Source: an uncultured Pelagibacteraceae bacterium
GTDB taxonomy: Bacteria; Pseudomonadota; Alphaproteobacteria; Pelagibacterales; Pelagibacteraceae
NCBI GenBank assembly: GCA_902625945.1
Contig: CACODG010000002.1
Location: 1-64,000 of the forward strand
Direction of reading: 5' to 3'
Length of the DNA stretch: 64,000 nt
Positions within the stretch are counted from its first letter, which is position 1, and every line of letters begins with the position of its first letter. A program made the translations under genes and the position numbers. Positions 39,037 to 50,478 of the stretch are shown in pieces. Below the pieces are notes generated by a model. It was given only the letters and a program-made list of their open reading frames with translations. It ran no database searches and was not told the origin of the DNA.

Positions 39037-40932
39037 ATGAATATTAAAAACTTAATAATGTGGGTCATAATTGTCCTATTGTCTGTAGGCTTGTTTAACA
39101 TGTTTCAAGATCCAAATAAATTAAGTTCAGAGAAAAACTCATTACCATTTTCCAATTTCTTAAATGAAGTTGATGCCGGGAGAGTTGTAGAAGTGAAAAT
39201 TCAAGGAAATAATATTAATGGAGTTTTAGCTGACGGTAAAACTTTTAGCACATACTCACCTAATTATCCCGAATTAGTAGAAAAACTCTCGAGTAAAGGT
39301 GTTAGTATTGTAGCAACGCCTTTAGAAGACAAAATGCCATCACTTCTAGGCATACTGCTCTCTTGGTTCCCAATGCTACTATTAATAGGAGTTTGGATTT
39401 TCTTTATGAGACAAATGCAGGGTGGAAAAGGTGGTGCCATGGGATTTGGCAGATCAAAAGCAAAATTATTAAATGAAGCTCAAGGCAAAGTTACTTTTAA
39501 TGATGTTGCAGGTGTGGAAGAAGCAAAAGAAGAAGTTGAAGAAATAGTAGAATTTTTAAAAGATCCAAAAAAGTTTAGCCGTTTAGGCGGCAAAATTCCA
39601 AAAGGCGCTCTCTTGATAGGACCTCCAGGAACAGGTAAAACTTTACTTGCTAAAGCTATCGCAGGTGAAGCAAACGTTCCTTTCTTCTCAATTTCAGGCT
39701 CAGACTTTGTTGAAATGTTTGTTGGTGTCGGAGCTTCTAGAGTTAGAGATATGTTTGAACAAGGCAAAAAACATTCGCCATGTATTATATTTATAGACGA
39801 GATTGATGCTGTTGGAAGAAGTAGAGGTGCTGGATTAGGTGGAGGTAACGACGAAAGAGAACAAACACTTAACCAACTTCTTGTGGAGATGGATGGTTTC
39901 GATACTAATGAAGGAATAATTTTAATAGCAGCAACTAACCGGCCAGACGTTTTAGACCCTGCTCTACTAAGACCTGGTAGATTCGATAGACAAGTAGTAG
40001 TAGGTAATCCAGATATAATTGGAAGAGAAGCTATCTTAAAAGTTCATGTAAAGAAAATAAATATTGGGCCGGATGTAAAACTTAGAACTATTGCAAGAGG
40101 AACTCCAGGATTTTCAGGTGCAGACTTGGCAAATTTGATTAATGAATCTGCTTTGCTTGCAGCGAGAAAAAACAAAAGAGTTGTAACTATGTCTGATGTA
40201 GAAGAAGCCAAAGATAAAGTAATGATGGGTGCAGAGCGAAGATCAATGGTGATGTCAGAAGATGAGAAGAAACTTACCGCTTATCATGAAGGCGGTCATG
40301 CTATTGTTGCGCTTAACGAAAAAGCTTCTGACCCTATACATAAGGCAACCATTATACCTAGGGGAAGAGCTTTAGGAATGGTGATGAGATTGCCTGAAAG
40401 AGATCAGCTTTCAGTTTCAAGGGAAAAAATGCATGCTGATATTGCAGTTGCAATGGGAGGAAGAATAGCCGAAGAAATTATTTTTGGATATGATAAAGTA
40501 ACTTCTGGTGCTTCTTCAGATATAGATATGGTAACAAAAATGGCAAAAAATATGGTTACTAAGTATGGAATGAGCACAGAACTTGGAACTATAGCATATG
40601 GAGAAAACGAAGAAGAAGTTTTCTTAGGCAGATCAGTTACTAAACAACAAAATATGTCAGAAGAGACCGCAAAAAAAATCGACGAAGAAGTCAAAAAAAT
40701 AGTAGATAAAGGCTACGAGAGAGCCAGAAAGATTCTTACAGAAAAGATAGACGATCTCCATAAAATTGCAAAGGCATTACTGATTTATGAGACATTATCT
40801 GGAGATGAAATAAGAGATTTAATTTTAAAAAATATAAAACCAACGAGATCTTTTAAAGAAGAGGAAAATGATGATGGCAAATCATCATCTGCACTTGGTT
40901 CACTCGGATTAAAACCAAAACCTGCAATTTAA
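39037..40932 (+). CDS. ftsH: ATP-dependent zinc metalloprotease FtsH
   Basis: [47 protein letters not shown]. Confidence 0.98.
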   Translation: MNIKNLIMWVIIVLLSVGLFNMFQDPNKLSSEKNSLPFSNFLNEVDAGRVVEVKIQGNNINGVLADGKTFSTYSPNYPELVEKLSSKGVSIVATPLEDKMPSLLGILLSWFPMLLLIGVWIFFMRQMQGGKGGAMGFGRSKAKLLNEAQGKVTFNDVAGVEEAKEEVEEIVEFLKDPKKFSRLGGKIPKGALLIGPPGTGKTLLAKAIAGEANVPFFSISGSDFVEMFVGVGASRVRDMFEQGKKHSPCIIFIDEIDAVGRSRGAGLGGGNDEREQTLNQLLVEMDGFDTNEGIILIAATNRPDVLDPALLRPGRFDRQVVVGNPDIIGREAILKVHVKKINIGPDVKLRTIARGTPGFSGADLANLINESALLAARKNKRVVTMSDVEEAKDKVMMGAERRSMVMSEDEKKLTAYHEGGHAIVALNEKASDPIHKATIIPRGRALGMVMRLPERDQLSVSREKMHADIAVAMGGRIAEEIIFGYDKVTSGASSDIDMVTKMAKNMVTKYGMSTELGTIAYGENEEEVFLGRSVTKQQNMSEETAKKIDEEVKKIVDKGYERARKILTEKIDDLHKIAKALLIYETLSGDEIRDLILKNIKPTRSFKEEENDDGKSSSALGSLGLKPKPAI

Positions 40933-40938
40933 AAGATA

Positions 40939-42000
40939 ATGCTCAAATATTACACAAGAGCGTGTAATTTCTATTATGGCAGTCAAGCAAAGCTACTAAT
41001 TAAAAAAAAACATGCCTTGCCTTTATGTGGTATCAAATCTATCGCTTTTGATAATGTTGAAATTTTCATAAGAGAAAAAAGACAAATAAGAAGTAAAATT
41101 ATAAAAATTCATAATATTAAAAATCTTCATAAAGCTGAAAAGAAAAAAATTCAACAAGACTTGAAAAATATTACTTCAAAGCGAAGAAATTTTTTGAATC
41201 ATGTAAATTTTTCAGTGCCCACAATAATGGGGATTTTAAATTTAACACCTGATAGTTTTTCAGACGGAGGCAAGTTTAATAAAACGAATACATCATTTAA
41301 ACATATTGATAAAATGATAAAATCAGGTGCAAAAATTATAGATATTGGAGGTGAGTCAACTCGACCCGGCTCAAGGGATATTAATGTAAAAACTGAGTAT
41401 AAAAGATTAGAAAAAGTTCTTAAGATGTTTAAAAAAAAATATAAAAATACTAGTTTGTCTTTAGATACAAGAAAATCTGATATAATGATTAAAGGCCTGA
41501 AATTTGGCGTAGATTTAATCAATGATGTCTCAGGCTTTAGCTATAATAAAAATTCTCAATTTATAGGAAAAAAAATTAGAGTTTCAAAAGTTCTTCATCA
41601 TATGCAAGGAACACCAAATACAATGCAGGTTAATCCTAAGTATAAAAATGTTTTGTTAGACATATATGATTATTTTGAAAAAAACTCAAAAAAGCTATTT
41701 TGTGATAAAAATATTATTTTAGATCCCGGTATTGGCTTTGGTAAAACTTTGAAACATAATTTGACTTTAATTTCAAAAATTTCTTTGTTTCATAGCTTAG
41801 GATTTCCTATACTAGTTGGTACCTCAAGAAAAAGATTTATCAATCAAATTTCTGGGAAATATGATAGCAAAGAAAGATTAGGAGGAACTTTGGCATCAGT
41901 TCTATATTTGTTATCACAAGGAGTTCAAGTTTTTAGAGTGCATAACGTGAATGATATAAAACAGGGTATTTTAGTTTTCAATAAAATTTTGTCTAACTAA
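40939..42000 (+). CDS. folP: Dihydropteroate synthase
   Basis: TIMGILNLTPDSFSDGGKF, IIDIGGESTRPGS, ILDPGIGFGKT. Confidence 0.96.
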   Translation: MLKYYTRACNFYYGSQAKLLIKKKHALPLCGIKSIAFDNVEIFIREKRQIRSKIIKIHNIKNLHKAEKKKIQQDLKNITSKRRNFLNHVNFSVPTIMGILNLTPDSFSDGGKFNKTNTSFKHIDKMIKSGAKIIDIGGESTRPGSRDINVKTEYKRLEKVLKMFKKKYKNTSLSLDTRKSDIMIKGLKFGVDLINDVSGFSYNKNSQFIGKKIRVSKVLHHMQGTPNTMQVNPKYKNVLLDIYDYFEKNSKKLFCDKNIILDPGIGFGKTLKHNLTLISKISLFHSLGFPILVGTSRKRFINQISGKYDSKERLGGTLASVLYLLSQGVQVFRVHNVNDIKQGILVFNKILSN

Positions 42001-43331
42001 TGAAAAATAAGTATTTTGGCACTGATGGTATTAGAGGAACTGTCAATCAAGGTAATATAACTGGAGAAAAATTTTTTAAATTTGGTCTCGCCTCTGGAAC
42101 TTTTTTTAAGAATCAAAAAAAAACTAAACAAATAGCAGTTATTGCAAAAGATACTAGACTTTCTGGTTACACTTTAGAACCGGCGCTAGTTTCAGGATTA
42201 GTCTCCGGAGGAATGCATGTTTTTACTCTAGGACCGCTACCAACAAATGGCCTTGCTATGCTAACTAAAGATATGAAAGCAAATATGGGTATCATGATAA
42301 CAGCTTCACACAACCCTTATTATGATAATGGTCTAAAATTATTTGGACCAGACGGTATGAAATTATCAGATAAAATAGAAAAAAAAATCGAAAAATTGAT
42401 AGATGCAAAAAATACAAACCAACTAACAAATCCCAAATTTCTTGGAAGAGTAAAAAGATTAGAGGATGGAAACGATAAGTACATAAAAATTTTAAAGAAT
42501 AATTTTCCTAATAACTTCAAACTTAACGGAATAAAAATAGTTTTAGATTGTGCAAACGGAGCCTGTTATAAAGCTGCACCCAAGCTTCTAAAAGAATTAG
42601 GTGCAAAAGTTATTTCAATAGGAATAAAACCAAATGGTCTTAATATTAATGAAAAATGTGGATCAACTTATCCTTCAAAAATAACTACGGCTGTAAAAAA
42701 ATATAAAGCAAATATTGGCATTTCGTTTGATGGTGATGCAGACAGAATAATTATGTGCGATGAAAATGGGACAGTCATTGATGGAGATCAAATTATCGCT
42801 ATGCTTGCTAAAAGATGGAAAAACAAAAAGATTTTAAAAGGCGGAGTAATTGGTACTTTGATGTCTAACTACGGGTTAGAAAAATTTTTAAAAAGTGAGA
42901 AAATTAGATTTTATAGATCAAAAGTTGGAGATAGATATGTGAAGGAAAAAATGAAAAAATTAAACTTTAATTTAGGAGGAGAGCAGTCTGGACACATAAT
43001 TTTAGGAAAGTTTGCAACCACTGGAGATGGTTTATTGGTTGCGCTTGAAGTATTATTTTCTCTCAGAAAAGGAAAAAAGGCAAGTAGTGTGCTAAATGTT
43101 TTTAAACCCCTTCCTCAAACTTTAGAAAACATTGTTGTGAAAAATAAAAATATAATTAATAGCTTAAAAACTAAAAATGCGATTAAAGATGCTAATAAGA
43201 TAATGGGATTTAAAGGAAGAATATTAGTTAGGAAATCTGGAACTGAACCAAAAATTAGGATTATGGCCGAATCATATAATAGAAGTTTGATTTTAAAATG
43301 TATCAACATAATAAAAAAATCGATTAAATAA
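42000..43331 (+). CDS. glmM: Phosphoglucosamine mutase
   Basis: YFGTDGIRGTVNQ, GIMITASHNPYYDNGLKLFGPDG, GDADRIIMCDE. Confidence 0.97.
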   Translation: MKNKYFGTDGIRGTVNQGNITGEKFFKFGLASGTFFKNQKKTKQIAVIAKDTRLSGYTLEPALVSGLVSGGMHVFTLGPLPTNGLAMLTKDMKANMGIMITASHNPYYDNGLKLFGPDGMKLSDKIEKKIEKLIDAKNTNQLTNPKFLGRVKRLEDGNDKYIKILKNNFPNNFKLNGIKIVLDCANGACYKAAPKLLKELGAKVISIGIKPNGLNINEKCGSTYPSKITTAVKKYKANIGISFDGDADRIIMCDENGTVIDGDQIIAMLAKRWKNKKILKGGVIGTLMSNYGLEKFLKSEKIRFYRSKVGDRYVKEKMKKLNFNLGGEQSGHIILGKFATTGDGLLVALEVLFSLRKGKKASSVLNVFKPLPQTLENIVVKNKNIINSLKTKNAIKDANKIMGFKGRILVRKSGTEPKIRIMAESYNRSLILKCINIIKKSIK

Positions 43332-43332
43332 T

Positions 43333-44145
43333 TTGAAACCAAACTCAAAAATTTTAGTAATTGCAGGATCAGATTCCTCAGGTGGTGCTGGAATACAAGC
43401 AGACATTAAAACAGTAACAGCTTTGGGGAGTTATGCCATGACTGCAATTACGGCAGTTACTTCACAAAATACGACAGGCGTTTACTCAGTTTTTCCTTTA
43501 CCTATAAAAGAAATAGAGAAACAAATTATGTTAACGTGTAAAGATATAAAACCCGATGCAATTAAAATTGGAATGTTGCATTCTTCTAAAGTTATTGAAA
43601 TCGTTATAAAATGTTTAAAAAAAATCAAAACTAAAAAAATTATCTTAGACCCAGTTATGGTTGCCAAAGGCGGAGCTAAACTGATTGATGAAAAATCAAT
43701 AAAAACCCTTAAGTATAAATTATTGAAAAAATCTTTATTAATAACTCCGAATATTCCAGAAGCTGAAGTTCTTATAAAAAAAAAAATTAATACTTTAGAA
43801 GATATGAAAAATGCCTCCAAAATTATTCTTAATTTTGGTGTAAAAAACGTTTTGTTAAAAGGAGGCCATAAAAAATCAGAATTTATTGAAGATGTCTATT
43901 TAGGAGAACATGGATTAAAGATATTTAAACATAAAAGAATTAAAACAAAAAATACACATGGCACAGGTTGTACTTTATCAAGCGCAATTACTACATTTTT
44001 ATCATGTGGAAAACCTTTAAATAAATCCTGTGAGTTAGGAATTAAATATGTTAACCAAGCAATAAAAACTAATCCAACATATGGAAAAGGACAAGGCCCA
44101 ATTAATCATTTAAATTCAATTAAACTTAAAAGAATATTTAAATAA
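43333..44145 (+). CDS. thiD: Hydroxymethylpyrimidine/phosphomethylpyrimidine kinase
   Basis: [41 protein letters not shown] start. Confidence 0.96.
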   Translation: MKPNSKILVIAGSDSSGGAGIQADIKTVTALGSYAMTAITAVTSQNTTGVYSVFPLPIKEIEKQIMLTCKDIKPDAIKIGMLHSSKVIEIVIKCLKKIKTKKIILDPVMVAKGGAKLIDEKSIKTLKYKLLKKSLLITPNIPEAEVLIKKKINTLEDMKNASKIILNFGVKNVLLKGGHKKSEFIEDVYLGEHGLKIFKHKRIKTKNTHGTGCTLSSAITTFLSCGKPLNKSCELGIKYVNQAIKTNPTYGKGQGPINHLNSIKLKRIFK

Positions 44146-45437
44146 TGAAAAATGTTGTTGTAGTAGGTTCACAGTGGGGAGATGAGGGCAAAGGCAAAAT
44201 TGTTGACTGGCTATCAAGCGAAGCAGATATAGTCGTTCGTTTTCAAGGAGGACATAATGCAGGACATACATTAGTAATTGATAAGAAAGTATTTAAACTA
44301 AGACTGTTACCTTCCGGAATAGTAAGAAATGGCAAAATCTCTATTTTAGGCAATGGAGTTGTAATTGATCCTTGGGCGCTTTTGAGTGAAATAAAAGAAA
44401 TTAAAAAACTGGGAATAAATGTAACTCCTGAGAATTTTATGATCTCTGAGTCAGCCTCGTTAATTTTACCATTTCATCAAGAAATGGACGAGATAAGAGA
44501 GGATGCGGCAGGAAAAGGTAAAATTGGCACTACCAGAAGGGGGATTGGCCCTTGTTATGAAGATAAAGTTGGAAGAAGATCTATTCGAGTAATGGATTTA
44601 AGATCAGAAAGTAATTTAGAGAGTAGATTAGAGAATGTTCTATTGCATCATAATGCAATTCGAAAAGGTTTAAAAAAAAAAATTTTTAAAAAAGATGATC
44701 TTAAAAAAAAGTTATTAAAAATTGCTCCAGAAATTCTTAAATTTGCAAAACCAGTTTGGCTAATGCTAGATCAGTTTAAAAAAGATAGAAAAAAAATACT
44801 ATTTGAAGGCGCTCAAGGTATACTTTTAGATGTTGATCATGGAACATATCCTTTTGTAACTTCATCAAACACAGTGCCAGCTATGGCTGCAACCGGGTCA
44901 GGTTCAGGTCCAGATAAAATTGGATATATCTTAGGCATCACTAAGGCTTACACCACAAGAGTTGGCAGCGGTCCATTTCCAACCGAGTTAAAAGATAAGA
45001 TTGGTGAAAATTTAGGTAAAAGAGGAAAAGAATTCGGTACCGTTACAGCTAGAAAAAGAAGGTGTGGGTGGTTCGATGGTGTATTAGTTCGTCAAACTAT
45101 TAAAATTTCAGGCATAAATGGAATTGCACTCACAAAATTGGACGTACTCGATGAATTGCAAGAAATTAAAATGTGCGTAGGATATGAATTAGATGGAAAA
45201 AAAATAGATTATCTTCCTGCTGCTTCAGAAGATCAATTTAATATCAAACCAATTTATGAGACATTTCCTGGATGGCAAACAAAAACTAAAGGCATTAGAA
45301 ACTTAAAAGATTTACCAGAAAATGCAAAAAAATATGTTTATGCTCTTGAGGATTTTATTGGAGCAAAAGTTTCAAGTATCTCTACAAGTCCCGAAAGAGA
45401 GGATACAATTTTAATTGAAGATCCTTTTAAAATTTAA
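44145..45437 (+). CDS. purA: Adenylosuccinate synthetase
   Basis: [46 protein letters not shown]. Confidence 0.98.
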   Translation: MKNVVVVGSQWGDEGKGKIVDWLSSEADIVVRFQGGHNAGHTLVIDKKVFKLRLLPSGIVRNGKISILGNGVVIDPWALLSEIKEIKKLGINVTPENFMISESASLILPFHQEMDEIREDAAGKGKIGTTRRGIGPCYEDKVGRRSIRVMDLRSESNLESRLENVLLHHNAIRKGLKKKIFKKDDLKKKLLKIAPEILKFAKPVWLMLDQFKKDRKKILFEGAQGILLDVDHGTYPFVTSSNTVPAMAATGSGSGPDKIGYILGITKAYTTRVGSGPFPTELKDKIGENLGKRGKEFGTVTARKRRCGWFDGVLVRQTIKISGINGIALTKLDVLDELQEIKMCVGYELDGKKIDYLPAASEDQFNIKPIYETFPGWQTKTKGIRNLKDLPENAKKYVYALEDFIGAKVSSISTSPEREDTILIEDPFKI

Positions 45438-46342
45438 TTTGCAGGCAGTAAATTTTTTGACTTACTTGCATTAATCATTGATTTTTGAAGTTTTTCAAAA
45501 GCCTTTGTCTCAATTTGTCTTATTCTTTCTCTGCTTATTCTAAACTTTTTACTTAAATCCTCTAAAGTCATTGGATTTTCTGTTAATCTTCTTGCTGTTA
45601 TAATTTCCTTTTCTCTATCATTAAGAATTTTCATTGCACTTTTCAATAATTCTTTTTTATCGTTATATTCTTGTTGTTGAGAAACAATTAATTCTTGGTC
45701 AAGATTTTCATCTACTAACCAATCTTGCCATTCATCTGATTCACCAATTTTGATTGGAGTATTTAAAGATTTTTCTTGACCCATCATTCTTCTATTCATA
45801 TTAATTACCTCTTTGGAGTCTACATTTAATCTATTAGAAATTTCCTCAACTTGTTCTTTTTTTAAATCTCCCTCTTGTTCAGGGGCTATTTGATTTTTTA
45901 ATTTTTTTAGATTAAAAAAAAGTTTTTTTTGTGCTGTAGTTGTCCCCATTTTTACTAAACTCCAAGATCTTAAAACATATTCTTGAATTGCTGCCTTAAT
46001 CCACCACATTGCGTATGTCGCTAATCTAAACCCTTTGTCAGGGTCAAATTTTTTAACAGCTTGCATTAAACCTATATTACCCTCTGATATTAATTCGTTT
46101 ACAGGTAAACCGTACCCCCGATAACCCATAGCAATTTTAGCTACTAATCTTAAATGACTTGTTACAAGTTTATGAGCAGACTGAAGATTTCCGTTTTCCC
46201 TCCAGTTTTTTGCCAAAATATACTCTTCCTCTGCATCAAGCATAGGAAACTTTTTTATTTGAGCAAGATAAATTGATAGTCCCCCAACGGAAGGTGTTGG
46301 CAAATTCGAAATATTTTTATTGTTTTCCATTATACTAGACAT
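45434..46342 (-). CDS. rpoH: RNA polymerase sigma-32 factor
   Basis: [77 protein letters not shown]. Confidence 0.95.
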   Translation of the reverse strand: MSSIMENNKNISNLPTPSVGGLSIYLAQIKKFPMLDAEEEYILAKNWRENGNLQSAHKLVTSHLRLVAKIAMGYRGYGLPVNELISEGNIGLMQAVKKFDPDKGFRLATYAMWWIKAAIQEYVLRSWSLVKMGTTTAQKKLFFNLKKLKNQIAPEQEGDLKKEQVEEISNRLNVDSKEVINMNRRMMGQEKSLNTPIKIGESDEWQDWLVDENLDQELIVSQQQEYNDKKELLKSAMKILNDREKEIITARRLTENPMTLEDLSKKFRISRERIRQIETKAFEKLQKSMINASKSKNLLPAN

Positions 46343-46361
46343 ATATATTATTTAATTTTTT

Positions 46362-47342
46362 TCAACTGCTGAGATTATTCAATAAATTTAACATTTTATT
46401 GAAATCATTTGGCAAATCTACTTTAAAATTCACTAATTTATTTTTGATTGGATGAATAAACCCTATAGACTGGGCATGAAGAATTTGGCCTCTTAGATTA
46501 TTTAATTGAGTTAAAAACTCTTGATTTACTTTTTTAAATTTTAGATTTTTTTTACCATATTGATTATCACCAATAAGTGAAGTTCCTTTGTACTTTAGAT
46601 GTACTCTAATTTGATGAGTTCTTCCTGTTTCAAGTACACACTCTACAAAGCTAATTTTTGGAATATCTGGAATATTGAATACTTTAATTGTTTTATAATT
46701 TGTAATTGCTTTCTTTCCAGAAAATTCACTTACCGTCATTAATTTCCTATTTTTTTTATTTCTTCCTATTAATGTTTCAACTCTTCCATGTAAGGGTCTA
46801 ATTACACCCCAAACTAAACACTGATATTTTCTTTTTATAGAGTGATTACTAAACTGCTCAGCTAATTTTGAATGTGCAAAATTATTTTTTGCAATGACTA
46901 AAAGCCCAGTTGTCTCTTTATCTATTCTATGAACGATGCCTGGTCTCATTGTTCCATTTAAATCAGAAAGATTATTATTATATCTATAAGCTAGGGCGTT
47001 TGCTAGAGTGCTCTTAAAATTCCCAGCCCCGGGGTGAACTACCATTCCTTTAGGCTTATTAATTATTAAGATTTCTTTATCTTCATAAACAATATCTAAA
47101 TTTATTTTTTTTGGAATCAACTTATCGACTTGTTTTTCAAGAATATTAATTGAAATTTTATCATTCATCTTTATTTTTGTGGAGGGAGATGTTACCAAAT
47201 TTTTATTAATTTTAACTTGCTCTCCCTCGATTAGTTTTTTTATATAAGATCGTGTGAATTTTCTTATTTTTTTTGATAAATATATATCTAGTCTCTCTCC
47301 TGTATAATTTTTAGAAATTAAGAATTTTATTGTGTTATTCAT
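46362..47342 (-). CDS. rluD: RluD/RluA-family pseudouridine synthase
   Basis: S4 domain; MVVHPGAGN, GIVHRIDKETTGLLVIAKN, GRTHQIRVHLKYKG. Confidence 0.95.
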   Translation of the reverse strand: MNNTIKFLISKNYTGERLDIYLSKKIRKFTRSYIKKLIEGEQVKINKNLVTSPSTKIKMNDKISINILEKQVDKLIPKKINLDIVYEDKEILIINKPKGMVVHPGAGNFKSTLANALAYRYNNNLSDLNGTMRPGIVHRIDKETTGLLVIAKNNFAHSKLAEQFSNHSIKRKYQCLVWGVIRPLHGRVETLIGRNKKNRKLMTVSEFSGKKAITNYKTIKVFNIPDIPKISFVECVLETGRTHQIRVHLKYKGTSLIGDNQYGKKNLKFKKVNQEFLTQLNNLRGQILHAQSIGFIHPIKNKLVNFKVDLPNDFNKMLNLLNNLSS

Positions 47343-47366
47343 AAATTAATCTAAATTACAATAAGT

Positions 47367-47444
47367 GCGCCGGTAGCTTCAACTGGATAGAGCGCCGGAT
47401 TTCGGCTCCGGAGGTTATGGGTTCGACTCCTATCCGGCGCACCA
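47367..47444 (+). tRNA. tRNA-Arg (anticodon TCG), CCA encoded
   Basis: gcgccgg/ccggcgc acceptor; ccgga-ttTCGgc-tccgg anticodon arm; gggttcgactcc T arm; acca. Confidence 0.95.
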
Positions 47445-47447
47445 AAA

Positions 47448-48248
47448 CTAAATTATCCATTTCAAATATTTATCTTTATTTTTTAATATATATTCTGGGT
47501 AGCTACTATCTAATTCAATTTTTTTTAATTTAAAACCCCTACCAAATATATCCTCGTTAATTAAAATTTTTTTTTCTATTACTTTTTCATTTAGATCATT
47601 TGTATCGAATTCTCCATGAGAATAGGATTTAATTTTTTTCAGAATTTGAGATGGAGTTTGTAAAAAAGAAAAATGCCAACCGCCCTTAATAATCTGTAAA
47701 TGCCTTTTATCTATTCTCCAGAAAGGATACATCTTAAACTTTAAGTTTCGTAATTTTTGCATAGAAATTATATCTTTTTTTTTGGCAATTTTTGAGCCTA
47801 TCCAATTACTTTCGTTTAAATTTTGTAGATTTAATTTGTACATGAACATTTTTTGTGAAAATGCTATGAATTTCTTATTATTCTTAATTTTTGAAATTTT
47901 TGATAAATCTGGTATTTCATCAGAATCTGAAAGAATAATTAGATCATCTGGAGACGCATCTTCAATTCCTTTAATTAAAAAATTTCTTTGATGTTGTTCT
48001 ACAGGCGACTCCCCTCCAATATGTTTTTGAAAATCTACTTCTTTTTTATAATCCGCTACTACATGTTTTATTTTATTTTTAAATTTAGGAAAATTATTTT
48101 TATTAAAATTAATTTTCTTATTTTTGCCTTGGTGAGTCTTTGTTGATTCAGAAATTACAAAATAATCAACGTATTTGTTTAAAATGTTCAAACGTAATTC
48201 AACCACATGATCCTCGTCGAAGTACTGAAAACAATCATAAATTGCCAT
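47448..48248 (-). CDS. Glycosyltransferase family 17-like protein
   Basis: MAIYDCFQYFDEDHVVELRLNILNKYVDYFVISESTKTHQGK ... DLIILSDSDEIPD. Confidence 0.85.
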   Translation of the reverse strand: MAIYDCFQYFDEDHVVELRLNILNKYVDYFVISESTKTHQGKNKKINFNKNNFPKFKNKIKHVVADYKKEVDFQKHIGGESPVEQHQRNFLIKGIEDASPDDLIILSDSDEIPDLSKISKIKNNKKFIAFSQKMFMYKLNLQNLNESNWIGSKIAKKKDIISMQKLRNLKFKMYPFWRIDKRHLQIIKGGWHFSFLQTPSQILKKIKSYSHGEFDTNDLNEKVIEKKILINEDIFGRGFKLKKIELDSSYPEYILKNKDKYLKWII

Positions 48249-48254
48249 TGTTAT

Positions 48255-48962
48255 TTATTTCTTTGTAAAAGTTGCTATTCCAATTTTTTTGCCTTTAATA
48301 ACCGATGATGAGCAATGAAGATGAGTTCTGTCAAAAATAAGCATTGATCCGACTTCCCATTCATAAATTAATTCTACTTCTAAACCCTTTAAATTATTAA
48401 TATTTTCATGCTGTAGATATTTTTGATGTATTTGTTTATTGAAAGGTTTATCACCATACATCTTTAAATGAATATCTGATCTTTTATTCTGCCCATATTT
48501 CAAATTCTTTTTTTTTAATTCACTTGGATCCTGAGTAAAACTTGTTGAACCATCGTAATATCTATTTTTAAAAATTACAGTACTTCCAACTGATGACAAA
48601 GGTATTAAACTTTGTTTATATATTTGATTATCTAATTCAAAACCTCCATCAACATGGAGTCCAATAGGAGCATAACTTTCTTGAATTAACCCTAAAATCT
48701 CTTTTCCATCGTCATCTTTTAGGTTATCCATTTTAAAACTACCTATTTCCTTTCCGAGTCTTTCACAAAATATTTTTTCTAAATTTGTATTGTATCCTTG
48801 AAGCCATCTTTTTTTTATTACATTTTGTTTTTTATTATGGACAGTAATTGGGAGGTTTTCGTAAAGTTGTAAAAATTCATTTATTTCGTTCCTAGTAAAT
48901 AAATTTTTAATCACTTTAGGTGCAGATTCTAATTTTTTTATGTCATCAAGCTTATTGTTCAT
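48255..48962 (-). CDS. Putative 2OG-Fe(II) oxygenase-like protein
   Basis: APIGLHVDGGFELDNQIYKQSLIPLSSVGSTVIF ... EWEVGSMLIFDRTHLHCSSSV: HxD...H. Confidence 0.6.
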   Translation of the reverse strand: MNNKLDDIKKLESAPKVIKNLFTRNEINEFLQLYENLPITVHNKKQNVIKKRWLQGYNTNLEKIFCERLGKEIGSFKMDNLKDDDGKEILGLIQESYAPIGLHVDGGFELDNQIYKQSLIPLSSVGSTVIFKNRYYDGSTSFTQDPSELKKKNLKYGQNKRSDIHLKMYGDKPFNKQIHQKYLQHENINNLKGLEVELIYEWEVGSMLIFDRTHLHCSSSVIKGKKIGIATFTKK

Positions 48963-48965
48963 AAT

Positions 48966-49757
48966 TTATTCACCCATGTTTATTAAAGTACCTCTTTTTT
49001 TTGCACCAAAATAAGAAATATAAAAAACTATAACACCTAAAGAGAAATATACTATAGATATGGAAATTGATTTTAAAATATTAAAATAATTAACAGAATT
49101 GTTTATTAAAATACTTCTCATTTCCTCAAATATATGAACAAGCGGAAGAGCTTTAGCAATTATTTGAAGTGATGCAGGCAATATTTCAATTGGATAATAA
49201 ATACATCCAAGCGGTGCTAAAAAAAATAAACTTGCCCAAGCAATATTTTCAAATGATGGACCATACCTAAGTAGCCCTGAAGTAACTAAAAGACCTAAAG
49301 TAATCCCAAATAAGTACAAAGAAATTAATAAAAAAATAAGCGGTATTCCAAGTTTAAGTACAGATACACCAAATAATGGAATGGCAATTAATACTGCAGG
49401 CACTAAACCTATTAAAGTTCTTACAATTGCAGTTAAAGTAAGCGCTGCGATTATTTCTCTTATTTTTATTGGGGCTATGAATAAGTTCGTAAAATTTCTA
49501 CTCCATATTTCTTCTAGAAACATCATATTAAAACTTATACTTGCTCGAAATAAAAAATCATACAAAATTGCTGCAGTCAAAATCACTCCTACAGTGTTAC
49601 TATAATATTCCGAGTTAAGTGTAAAAAATTTTGATATAAAACCCCAAAGAAAAATTTGAACTGTAGGCCAATAAATAAGATCAAGTACTCTTGGAAAAGA
49701 ATTCATTATTAAGTAAAGATGTCTTAAACCTAAAGCATATATTTTACTAAAATTCAT
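48966..49757 (-). CDS. ABC-2 type transporter permease
   Basis: Multi-TM; EEIWSRNFTNLFIAPIKIREI; paired with ATPase. Confidence 0.88.
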   Translation of the reverse strand: MNFSKIYALGLRHLYLIMNSFPRVLDLIYWPTVQIFLWGFISKFFTLNSEYYSNTVGVILTAAILYDFLFRASISFNMMFLEEIWSRNFTNLFIAPIKIREIIAALTLTAIVRTLIGLVPAVLIAIPLFGVSVLKLGIPLIFLLISLYLFGITLGLLVTSGLLRYGPSFENIAWASLFFLAPLGCIYYPIEILPASLQIIAKALPLVHIFEEMRSILINNSVNYFNILKSISISIVYFSLGVIVFYISYFGAKKRGTLINMGE

Positions 49758-50478
49758 CGTTACTCCTTGCTAATTTTAAAAATGTTTCCTCTAAATTATT
49801 TCTGCCATGCTTTTTTATTAATTCTGCACAAGTGCCTTTGTCAACAATTTTACCTTTCCTCATCATAATAATACTGTCACAAAGTCTCTCTACTTCATTC
49901 ATATTATGTGAAGCTAATAAAATTGTTACTTTATTTTTTTCTTTATACTCATGTATGTAACTTCTAATAAAATCTCCTATATCAGGGTCTAAGCTTGCTG
50001 TGGGCTCATCTAAAAGTAAAATCTCTGGTTTATTAATTAGAGATTTTGCCAACGAAACTCTATTTTTTTGTCCAGATGAAAGTTCACCCGTTTTTCTTTT
50101 AAAGAAACTTTTTATATCCAAGTCACTTGATATTTCATCAATTCTATTTTCTAAACTCTGTATTCCGTACAATCTTCCATAAATTTCAAGGTTTTGTTTT
50201 ACTGTTAATTTTTTTGGAAGTTCAATGTAAGGTGAAGCAAAATTAAATCTTTTCAATATCTCATCTCTTTTAAACGAGTTAATATTTTTACTTTCGATTA
50301 AAATTTCACCTCCTGTTGGAGTAACAAGACCTAACATCATACCAATAGTTGTTGTTTTTCCACAACCATTTGGACCTAACAACCCTACTGTTTTATTTTT
50401 ATCAATTTGAAAATCAATTTCGTTTACAGCTAAGTAATCATTATATAATTTTGTTAGTTTTTTTATTTCAATAAACAT
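49747..50478 (-). CDS. ABC transporter ATP-binding protein
   Basis: GLLGPNGCGKTTTIGMMLGL, ELSSGQKNRVSLAKSL, EILLLDEPTASLDP. Confidence 0.95.
   Translation of the reverse strand: MFIEIKKLTKLYNDYLAVNEIDFQIDKNKTVGLLGPNGCGKTTTIGMMLGLVTPTGGEILIESKNINSFKRDEILKRFNFASPYIELPKKLTVKQNLEIYGRLYGIQSLENRIDEISSDLDIKSFFKRKTGELSSGQKNRVSLAKSLINKPEILLLDEPTASLDPDIGDFIRSYIHEYKEKNKVTILLASHNMNEVERLCDSIIMMRKGKIVDKGTCAELIKKHGRNNLEETFLKLARSNDEF

Noticed and set aside
39480-40694. Minus-strand ORFs inside ftsH
   Set aside because: Antisense shadow ORFs, Ser/Pro/Ile-rich composition, no domain signal.
43482-43820. Minus-strand 112-aa ORF within thiD, and similar ones in folP (41199-41522) and glmM
   Set aside because: Antisense to conserved enzymes with no independent support.
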